Assembly: GCA_016946835.1 (NCBI GenBank)
Contig: JACVTC010000034.1
Location: 1,185,001 to 1,249,000 of the forward strand
Direction: 5' to 3'
DNA length: 64,000 bases
DNA from: Neocallimastix lanati (nom. inval.)
Taxonomy: Eukaryota; Neocallimastigomycota; Neocallimastigomycetes; Neocallimastigales; Neocallimastigaceae
Below, one piece after another: positions 1 to 8,094 of the stretch; the first letter of the stretch is position 1, and each line of letters opens with the position of its first letter. The position numbers and the translations under genes are program-made. A model generated the notes under the pieces. The model searched no databases. It saw nothing but the letters and a program-made list of their open reading frames with translations, and was not told the origin of the DNA.

Positions 1-134
1 TTAGAGCTTTGGATAAAGCTTGAACATGTTGAAGACTCCAAGATTATATTTTATGCCTGTGTTTTAACCTCAATTGGTGAAACCAGGAAAGTCATCCAAG
101 AATTAATGGATGATAATAATAAAGATGATGATAG

Positions 135-177
<43 letters not shown>

Positions 178-870
178 AATGATGATAATTATAAGGATAT
201 TAATGATGAAGATGAGGATGATGATAATGAAGAAGATAAAGAAATTGATAAAAAGAATAAGGCTTATCCTTCCCTTAATAGAATTGTAAAAGCTATAGAA
301 GAATTTTATGGCATTAGGGAGGATCAAAATAATTTATTAAGAGAGTTACGTGCTCTCAGAATTAAGAGAAATGAAAGAATCAAAGATTTTAATATTAAGT
401 ATAAAACTTTATATTTAAAATTAAATAAAAAGAAAAGAAGTCAGATAAGTGTTTTAGATTACACAGACTCCATTGAAAACAATGTTGAAGCCTGGAAACG
501 TCTAACCTTATTTGATAACATTTCTCTGTCAAAAGCCTTTAAAATTGCTGAAAAAGCAGATAGGTTAAATTATATGGGTAGTAATCAAAGAAGACATCCT
601 ACTAACCCTTCACCTTCTGCAAATACATCTTCTTTTAGTAATAGAGTTAATTTTCATCCTCCTATTAAAAATAAATTAGAACAAAAAGTTAATATTAAAC
701 CTAAAGAAGATAATGACATAGAGGAATTAACAAGAAAAATGAGAAGTTTAACAATAAAGGCTTGTTATTTCTGTAAAGAACCAGGTCATTATCAAAACAA
801 TTGCCCAAAGTTGAGAGCAATTGTTGAGAAAAATAGGAAGGAAATTAGAAACAATAAACGTTTAAATTGA
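1..870 (+). CDS. gag: Gag nucleocapsid protein of gypsy-A copy 1, 5' partial
   Basis: Open in frame 1 from the first base, so the start is upstream of the window; alignment with A2 Gag shows the first codons here match its residues near the phrase RKVIQEL. It is the structural protein that forms the particle and binds element RNA. An Asp/Glu-rich tract (bases 106-240, largely GAT repeats) is followed by a conserved helical segment (FYGIREDQN, around base 300) and a CX2CX4HX4C zinc knuckle at 763-804 near the C-terminus. The frame ends with TGA at 868-870, directly after a slippery heptamer. Pol follows in the -1 frame. The long Asp run could be replication-slippage expansion, since A2 has a shorter mixed D/E tract at the same place. 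Confidence 0.9.
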
Positions 871-895
871 GTAATGGGATAAGAAGCTCTCCCAT
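861..895 (+). promoter_or_regulatory. Predicted -1 ribosomal frameshift signal, gag to pol (A1)
   Basis: Heptamer TTTAAAT at 861-867 lies in the gag frame as T TTA AAT, the X XXY YYZ arrangement, and the gag stop TGA follows at once. The -1 frame continues straight into pol; the pol frame is open only from 858, so the switch must occur in this short overlap. After a 6-base spacer an inverted repeat ATGGGA (874-879) / TCCCAT (890-895) can form a stem. A2 and A3 carry the same heptamer, frame and a hairpin at the same place. Frameshifting itself is inferred. Confidence 0.75.
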
Positions 896-3800
896 ACTTA
901 ATAAAGCAGCTTCACTTAAATATCAAAAAGAAATTAAAAATTCTCGTCTTTCTAATATTGAAGAAATTCCTGCTAATAAAAGGGTGGTTAATAAAAAGAA
1001 AGTTGATTATTTAGTAGGAGCATCTAAACGTAAAATTTATGATGTTAATAATGATGAAGGTAGTGCGGAGAAAAGGATTCATAAGTCGTTGAAAGAGAAT
1101 CCTAAACCTATAATAACTCCTGCATTACGGAAACAGAAAGAACGAGAAATAAAAGAAAATAATATAAGTAATAAAATTGTTAAACAAATTAAACCATCTA
1201 TTCTAGCTCAACCACGAATTGAAAAAGAAAAAGAGATTGAAAGACAAATTCGTGATAATGAAAGAGCTAGTAATAGTAATACTAATTATAGTAATAATCA
1301 TAGTAATGATAATAGTAATGATAATATTAATAATAATTCATTAGTGAATGATGAAGTTATTATAAATAATGTAAATAATGATAAAAGAAAGAATAAAAAT
1401 TTAATGAAAGAAAATAATGATAATAATAAAAGTATTGTGAAGGAGAATAATAAAGTAATTGATTTAACAAAGGTGTTAATTAGTAAAGATAAAGATACTC
1501 AAAAAGAAAATAAAAGTTCTAGAGTATCTAGGAAAATTAAGATGCAATCGGGGGAAGAAGAATATGATATTCTTAAAGATTTAAATTCTGCCCATTGCAA
1601 TATTACTTTTGGACAGTTATTGGATGCTGCTCCAAAATTAAGATATAAGGTGTCACAGGGTATTAAATTGGATAGGGACCAATCTAATATCTCTGGGGTG
1701 TTGGATAATGTGTCAGCCACGACTGTGGTCGTTAATAACATAGACCACACTTATAAAAGTAAAGGTAACGAACCATGTGAAGAGGATATTGCCATGGTTG
1801 ATGTTACAGTTGAAGGTGTTTCGGGGAAGGCTTTAATTGATTCATGTAGTAATTTAAGTATAATTACTCAACAATTTTTAGATAAGCTTCCGTCCGAATA
1901 TGAACCTATTGATATTAGTCGTGGCAGAATTAGGTTGGCAACTAAGAATGATGATTACTCGGAAGGTTATATCATTCGGGTGCCAGTAAAGATTAATAAT
2001 CTTGTATTAATGGTTAATTGTAGAATAGTAGAAAAGGAGGATCCTTTTTACGATATTCTAATTAACTTAAAAACCCAAATTGATTATAATTTGTTTATCC
2101 ACCCCATTTTATATAGTTTGTGTCAAATTACTCCTGAGGGAGTAATTGACGTTATTGCACCTATTAATAATGATTATGAAGATGAAGAAAAGTTGTTGTG
2201 TATGATTAAGGCTTTGGATGAGGATTCCAAAAAGAATGATTTAAAGAAAATTGAAGGATTATCCCCAAAGCAATATATTCATCATGAAATTTTCCTAAAT
2301 ACTTTAAACGAAAAATATAAAGATGAAATAATTAAAATTCTGGAGGAGAACTTAGAAATAGTTGCTACTTCTTCAGAAGAATTAACACCTTCTGATCTTC
2401 CTCCACATAAGATTAATTTAATTCCTGGTGCGAAACCAGTTAAGCAAAGGTGCTATAGATTAGTTAAATTTAAGTCGGATATACTTAAGGAGGAATTAAT
2501 TAAATTAATTAATAAGAAATTAATTGAACCTTCTTGCTCCGAATGGTCATCGCCAATAGTGTTAGTACCGAAGAAGAACGGTAAATGGCGATTATGTATT
2601 GATTATCGTAAGGTTAATGATTTAACAGTTAAAGATTCTTATTCATTACCTTACATTGATGAGATATTTGATAGTTTAGATGGGGCACAGATTTTTACAA
2701 CAATGGATCTTTACTCTGGTTATCATCAAATTTTGATGGATGAGGAAAGTGTAGAAATTACCACCTTCACCACAAAATTTGGTAACTACCAATTCAAGGT
2801 TATGCCTTTTGGTTTAACCGGAGCCCCAGCTACATTTCAAAGGAAAATGAATAGGATTCTTTTCCCATTTATAGGAAAGTTTGTTTTTAACTTTATAGAT
2901 GATATTTTAATATACTCTAAGAGTATAAAAGAACACATAAGCCACATTAGGCAAGTGTTGGAAGTATTTCGCCAACACAAATTGAAAATTAACATTGAAA
3001 AATGTGCCTTTATGCAGACTGAAGTAGAAGTCTTAGGTCATAAGGCATCAGTGAAAGGTTTAAGTCCCCAGGATAGCAAAATTAAGGCTATCAAGGAGTG
3101 GGTAGCACCTGTTGATGTTCATGAATTACGATCTTTTCTTGGAGCAGTAGGATATTATAGAAACTTTATTGATAAATATGCTCAAATCTCTGCTCCTTTA
3201 TGTAAATTATTAAGAAAGAATGTTAAATATAAATGGAATAATGAACATCAACAAAGTTTTGATCTGTTAAAAGAAAAGTTAATAAATGCTCCAATTTTAA
3301 AATATCCAAGTTTTAATCAAAGGTTTATAATTAGAACGGATGCTTCCTATGAAGGTATTGGAGGAGTATTACTCCAAGAAGATTTAGAAACCAAAAAGGA
3401 ACATCCAGTTCATTATATAAGTAGTAGTTTAAGTAAAGCCGAGAAAAATTATGGCATTACTGACTTGGAAGGAGCTGCATTAATTTATTGTATTACTAAG
3501 TTGAAATCTTATATATTAGGAAATCCTAATAAAACAGTAGTAATAACAGATCATAAACCTTTAATCAGTTTCTTTAAAAATAAAAAACCTAATAATGCTA
3601 GGCAAGCAAGGTGGTGCTTAACTGTTAGTACCCTTGGTGTTGAAATTCAATATCAAATGGGTAAGAAAAATGTGTTAGCCGATGCATTATCTAGGATGAA
3701 GAAAAGAGATGATTCCGTGGTATTGGCAACTAAGTTAACTTCAAAGGAAGAAGAAGAGTTGCTTTCTAAAACTATTAAAGACTTTATAAATGAAAAATTT

Positions 3801-4823
3801 GTTACGATAGATGGTGAAGATTATTTTGTTGATGTTAATGACTATCGTAAATTAATTACGGATCAAACGGAAAGAGTAAAACTTATTTTAGAAGCCCATA
3901 AGATAGGTCATGAGGGATATTATAAGACTTATCAAAGGCTTCGTAAAAGTTTTTATTGGAATAATATGGTGATGGATATTAAAAGAGTGGTGCAAAGTTG
4001 TGACAAGTGTCAGTTGAATAGGTCACAACCATATCCAGAACCTACAGAAAATATTCCAACTAAAGTAGAAGGTCCTTTTATACATTTGGGTTTAGATATT
4101 ATTGGACCTTTGATTAAAACGAAGAATAATAATCAATATATTATGGTTGCGGTGGATTACTTCACCAAATGGGTTGAAGCAGAACCCACGGAAAATATAA
4201 CATCACAGGATGTGATTAAGTTCTTAATTAATGTGTTTGCTCGTCATGGTGTTCCACAGGTAATAACAACTGACAATGGTGTTCAGTTCACCTCGGACAT
4301 GACGAAAATATTTTTAGATCTCTATGATGTATATGTGAAGTTTATTTCCACATATCATCCAGAAAGTAATGGACTTACGGAAAACCGTAATAAAGAGATC
4401 GGAAAGTTATTGAGGTTGTTGGGTTCTAAGAATAAGGATTGGGATGAAGTTTTACCATCCGCCTTATGGGCTCTTAGAACTACCAAAAATAAGGTAACGA
4501 AACATTCAAGTTTTGAGTTGGTTTATGGTAGGGAAGATCAGCAGCCTTTTGATATTGCTGCTAGACCTACCAAGGATATTAATAAGTCATCGGATGAAGT
4601 GTTGTTAGAAAAATTTATAAATCATTACCGATGGACTTTAGAAGCAGCCGAAAATGTTAAAAATGCAAGTAAGTATTGGGCTGCTAGAAGAGAGGAAAAG
4701 AATAGTTTGAATGAAGGAAAAAGAATTAGGGAAGGTGATTTAGTTCTAGTTAGAAATTTTTCAAGAACTAAACTAGAACCTTATTTTGTTGGTCCTCTTA
4801 AAGTTATAAAAAAAACAATTTAA
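867..4823 (+). CDS. pol: Pol polyprotein of gypsy-A copy 1 (protease, RT, RNase H, integrase)
   Basis: No credible own start; it is expected to be made as a Gag-Pol fusion by -1 frameshifting. Counting from base 867: a Lys/Glu/Asn-rich linker of about 300 residues; a conserved fold before the protease (KDLN...CNITFGQL, about 236-250); protease loop LIDSCSNLS (about 324), with DSC instead of the usual DSG/DTG; RT motif A MDLYSGYHQ (about 613) and FIDD (about 678); RNase H TDASYEG (about 823) and ITDHKPL; integrase zinc-binding H...H...CDKC (1011-1048) and the D, D, E residues in GLDIIGP, TTDNGVQF and NGLTENRN. The frame ends early at 4823: an A8 tract at 4808-4815 carries one A more than A2 and A3 predict, losing about 30 C-terminal residues. 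Either a recent mutation or a sequencing error. Confidence 0.92.
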   Translation: MSNGIRSSPILNKAASLKYQKEIKNSRLSNIEEIPANKRVVNKKKVDYLVGASKRKIYDVNNDEGSAEKRIHKSLKENPKPIITPALRKQKEREIKENNISNKIVKQIKPSILAQPRIEKEKEIERQIRDNERASNSNTNYSNNHSNDNSNDNINNNSLVNDEVIINNVNNDKRKNKNLMKENNDNNKSIVKENNKVIDLTKVLISKDKDTQKENKSSRVSRKIKMQSGEEEYDILKDLNSAHCNITFGQLLDAAPKLRYKVSQGIKLDRDQSNISGVLDNVSATTVVVNNIDHTYKSKGNEPCEEDIAMVDVTVEGVSGKALIDSCSNLSIITQQFLDKLPSEYEPIDISRGRIRLATKNDDYSEGYIIRVPVKINNLVLMVNCRIVEKEDPFYDILINLKTQIDYNLFIHPILYSLCQITPEGVIDVIAPINNDYEDEEKLLCMIKALDEDSKKNDLKKIEGLSPKQYIHHEIFLNTLNEKYKDEIIKILEENLEIVATSSEELTPSDLPPHKINLIPGAKPVKQRCYRLVKFKSDILKEELIKLINKKLIEPSCSEWSSPIVLVPKKNGKWRLCIDYRKVNDLTVKDSYSLPYIDEIFDSLDGAQIFTTMDLYSGYHQILMDEESVEITTFTTKFGNYQFKVMPFGLTGAPATFQRKMNRILFPFIGKFVFNFIDDILIYSKSIKEHISHIRQVLEVFRQHKLKINIEKCAFMQTEVEVLGHKASVKGLSPQDSKIKAIKEWVAPVDVHELRSFLGAVGYYRNFIDKYAQISAPLCKLLRKNVKYKWNNEHQQSFDLLKEKLINAPILKYPSFNQRFIIRTDASYEGIGGVLLQEDLETKKEHPVHYISSSLSKAEKNYGITDLEGAALIYCITKLKSYILGNPNKTVVITDHKPLISFFKNKKPNNARQARWCLTVSTLGVEIQYQMGKKNVLADALSRMKKRDDSVVLATKLTSKEEEELLSKTIKDFINEKFVTIDGEDYFVDVNDYRKLITDQTERVKLILEAHKIGHEGYYKTYQRLRKSFYWNNMVMDIKRVVQSCDKCQLNRSQPYPEPTENIPTKVEGPFIHLGLDIIGPLIKTKNNNQYIMVAVDYFTKWVEAEPTENITSQDVIKFLINVFARHGVPQVITTDNGVQFTSDMTKIFLDLYDVYVKFISTYHPESNGLTENRNKEIGKLLRLLGSKNKDWDEVLPSALWALRTTKNKVTKHSSFELVYGREDQQPFDIAARPTKDINKSSDEVLLEKFINHYRWTLEAAENVKNASKYWAARREEKNSLNEGKRIREGDLVLVRNFSRTKLEPYFVGPLKVIKKTI

Positions 4824-4928
4824 TACGGTTACCTTGGCTGATCCAAATTCTGGAATTCAAATGAATAGGAATGTTCATTTGAAGAATATAGTCAAGTATA
4901 ACTCAGCTTCGATGTAGCTTGAGTTTTA

Positions 4929-4940
4929 GAGGGGGCATCA
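4929..4940 (+). other. Polypurine tract of A1
   Basis: Purine-rich AGAGGGGGCATCA-like stretch immediately before the TG that opens the 3' LTR. The corresponding sites in A2 and A3 read GCGAGGGCATCT directly before their LTRs, so the GAGGGCATC core is conserved and marks plus-strand DNA priming. Confidence 0.7.
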
Positions 4941-5964
4941 TGATAAAGAATGAATTAATAACCTTTATTTTATTATTAATAATTCTTTACTAAATTGTAC
5001 TTTCCTATATTCTTCATAACCTAAACCTCATTGTAAATTTAATTTATTTTGATATAAATTAATTTTAACTTGTAAATAATGTAAATAAATTTTAATTAAT
5101 CACTTTATTATTATATTATTAAATATATGTATATATTAAAATACAATTGTAAATATTAAAATTATACTTTTAAGATACTAAATTATTAAAACTATTAATT
5201 AAATATTATTATAAAAATTATTATAAAATTATTAAAATTATTAATTAAATATTATTCTAAAAATTATTATAAATTATTAATATTATAAAATTATTAAAAT
5301 TATTAAATATTATTATAAAAATTTATATATTATAACTATTAAATATTATTATAAAATTATTAAGATTATTAATTAAATTTATTATTAAAAATTATTATTA
5401 AAAATTTTTACTTATTATAAAAATTATTATTTAAATATTATCAAATTTATTAATTAAATATTATAAAAATTTTATTTTATTTTGAAAATAATTACAAGTA
5501 TTATTTAAAATAATTAAAGATTATTAAATTTATTATATTAATCTTTAAAAACAATTTATTTAACTTAAAAATATCAAAGAAAATAGTAAAAACTATTTTC
5601 TATATATTTATTTTATAATTATTTTTAATTAAATTATATTTGAATATTATATTATTATATTTATAAAAATTAAAACAAAAATGAATTATTGATATAAAAT
5701 TAATTCAATAATTCTATAAAATTACTTAAATTATAAACAATTAATTATACTTTAAATTTATAAAAAAATATAAATATTGTAACAATTTCTTAAAAATTAA
5801 ATATGTGTACTTTAAATAAAAAAAAACTTTTATATTAATAAAAAAAAAAAAAATAATTCTTTATTAAAAATTATTTATTTTTTTATTTAAAATCAAAGCA
5901 GGGTAATACCCGTCCCCCCCCCTGCTTGATTTTAAATATCTAAGTGTCAACCCCGAGTCTACCA
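4941..5964 (+). repeat. 3' LTR of A1
   Basis: Starts TGATAAAGAATG after the polypurine tract; ends ...CCCCGAGTCTACCA, giving 1024 bp with TG...CA ends. The very AT-rich body shows no coding. Near its 3' end (5886-5936) an inverted repeat TTTAAAATCAAAGCAGGG / CCCTGCTTGATTTTAAA, with one unpaired base and a C9 run in the loop, could form a stable hairpin. Its 5' mate is outside the window. Confidence 0.75.
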
Positions 5965-5969
5965 TTTTT

Positions 5970-6890
5970 TGTAAGAAACTCTAATAAAAAGAAATTTTTT
6001 TATAAGAGTTTATTTTTTATATTGATTGAGTTTATTATTAAAAAAAAAATAAAGAAAAATACTTATATTTAAATAGACGAAAAATAGAAAAAGTAGAAGA
6101 CTCGTATATAAAAATAAGTTTTTAAAACACAAAATTTTATTAAAAAAAATTTTAAACTTTAAATTTTAGGTTATTATTATTTTTAATATTTATCTTTATT
6201 AATATTTTTAATAATAATAACTCTTGATTTCTGAAAAAACAGAAATCAATCGTTATTTTATACTTTTTTATTTATTAATTAATCTTATTTTATATTTATT
6301 TATTATTATTATTTTTTTATCATGTGTCTGTTTAATTAATTAATTATTATTATTTTTTTTTTTCATGTGTTTATTTAATTAATAATTATTTAATATAATA
6401 TATTAATTATTTCTTAATTAAGCTATTGTTTGCTAGTCAGCTGTTGTATCTTCAGGAAAAGACTAGCAGAAAAACCTGAAGATTTTCTTAATTGTATTAA
6501 ATTAGAACGAATTATTTCAAAGAAATTTATTATTTAATTTAATTTAATTATTATTTAATATTATTGTGAAAATAATTTTAGAATATTAAATATTAATTTT
6601 AATTTATTTATTATTTAATATTATTGTAGAAATTATTTAGAAGAATTTTAAATTTTAAACATAATTGTATTTGTGAAAATTCTATTATTATTTTTTAATA
6701 TTTAATATTATTATACTTACGTATTTTAATTTTTTAATTAATAAAATTTATATTTAGATTAATTTGTAATTAATAAAATTTATATTTAGATTAATTTGTA
6801 ATTAATAAAATTTATATTTAGATTAATTTGTAATTAATAAAATTTATATTTAGACTAAGAAATATAGAAAATATTTCTATATTTCTTACA
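5970..6890 (-). repeat. 3' LTR of gypsy-B
   Basis: Direct-repeat partner of 11156-12078, ends TGTAAGAAA...TTTCTTACA. Contains 3.75 copies of a 32-bp tandem unit (AATTAATAAAATTTATATTT plus 12 more bases) at about 6736-6855, inside the U3 part, and a hairpin at 6226-6247. Confidence 0.92.
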
Positions 6891-6901
6891 TTGCTCCCTT
6901 T
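6891..6901 (-). other. Polypurine tract of gypsy-B
   Basis: On the coding (minus) strand the sequence AAAGGGAGCAA directly precedes the TG of the 3' LTR, the normal position of the plus-strand primer. Confidence 0.7.
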
Positions 6902-6926
6902 AGAAAAGATTTTTGTGAAAATCTCT

Positions 6927-8094
6927 TTAATTATTTATGTTATTATTAACTTCTATTAATTCCTTCTTTCTTTCCGTATAGGGTTCCAATTGGGAGATAT
7001 GAAATATCGGGTGGAGATGCATGTTTTCTGGTAATTCCAACCGATAATTCATTCTTCCCCGTTCTTCTAAAATTCTAAAAGGGCCAAGATATTGATTTGA
7101 CAGCTTTTTAGCAGGCTCATTTGTGAAATAATAACGTTTGAGCCAGACTTTATCGTTAACCTTAAGAATTGGTCCAGAAGATTTTTTATTGTCTCCGAAT
7201 CTTTTAAAATCTTCCTTAGCCTTAATTAAGTGTTTCTTTAATGAGTAAAAGTGGGCAGCCCAGTCACGAGTAAGAACGGAAGCATTATCTTTTAAGAGGA
7301 TTGGAGGAGAATCAATGTTGCAGCATGGGTTGAATCCATAATTGGCGTAAAAGGGGGATTTGCCAATTGATTTATGTAAGGAATTATTGTATGCGATTTC
7401 ACACAAGGGAAGATAAAAACACCAGTCTGTTTGGGCAGAGGAGCAATAACAACGTAGATATTGTTCGATCACTGAGTTTGCTCGTTCGATTTGTCCATTA
7501 CTCTGCTGATGGTGAGCTGTCGCAAGGCTCGGTTTAACACCTAAGGAGTGGCATAAGGAAGTCCAGAATTCGGATGAAAACTGGGATCCATGATCCGAAA
7601 CAATAACTTTTGGGAACCCGTGATAGCGAAAAACGTTAGCAAGAAGAAGTCTTGCAGTTAATTCAGCTGAAGGTACATCTGAACAAGGGATCAGATGAAT
7701 CATCTTGGTAAGGTGATCCGAGACAACCATGATACACGTACAATTTTGTGAATTGGGGAGAGAAACAATGAAATCCACACCGATGATTTCCCAAGGTTTG
7801 CTGGGAACTGGTAATGGTTGGATTTTCCCGTACGGCTTATGGCGGTGTATTTTGTTCTTCCCGCAAACTTCACAAGAGTATACATAATTTTGAACGTCAT
7901 TACGCATATTTGGCCACCAATAATAGCGCTTTAATTTTTCAAGAGTCTTATTGACACCTTGGTGACCATTAACTGGTGTGTCGTGGAACGACCTTAAGAT
8001 GTTAGGTTTTAATGGAAAAGGTACAATGATCCTTTTCTGAAAGTGAAGGATTCCTTCAACTATGCTAAAAACAGAAGATTTTAATTGGGAGTCT
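6927..8094 (-). CDS. pol: Integrase end of gypsy-B Pol (frameshifted from the upstream frame)
   Basis: The frame is open from about 8094 to the stop at 6927-6929 and continues the polyprotein of 8095-10989 in the +1 frame. The zinc-binding domain (HDTPVNGHQG ... CEVCGKNK) spans the first 80 or so residues, so a methionine start near 7907 would cut it in half and is not credible. Core residues: D in IGVDFIV, D in VSDHGSQF, E in SNGQIERAN. The C-terminus has the usual GPFRILEE and HPIFHISQLEPY blocks and stops about 15 residues later, without a chromodomain. It joins the reverse-transcribed DNA to the target. Confidence 0.88.

Larger units (their letters stand above)
1..5964 (+). mobile_element. 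Gypsy-A copy 1 (A1), Ty3/gypsy LTR retrotransposon, 5' part outside window
   Basis: Order gag, protease, RT, RNase H, integrase, then a purine-rich tract and an LTR is the Ty3/gypsy layout. The 5' LTR and the start of gag lie before the window. It is the best preserved of three related copies (A2 at 16660, A3 at about 24950): its only clear lesion is a one-base insertion near the end of pol. The 3' LTR starts with TGATAAAG right after the polypurine tract and ends ...CTACCA. Confidence 0.9.

Noticed and set aside
103-327. Minus-strand frame of Ile/Phe-rich protein
   Set aside because: Antisense of the Asp-repeat region of gag; low complexity, no independent support.
1499-1750. Minus-strand frame of 83 codons
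   Set aside because: Shadow of pol coding on the other strand.
7700-7900. Minus-strand frame of 66 codons
   Set aside because: Out-of-frame shadow inside the gypsy-B integrase.
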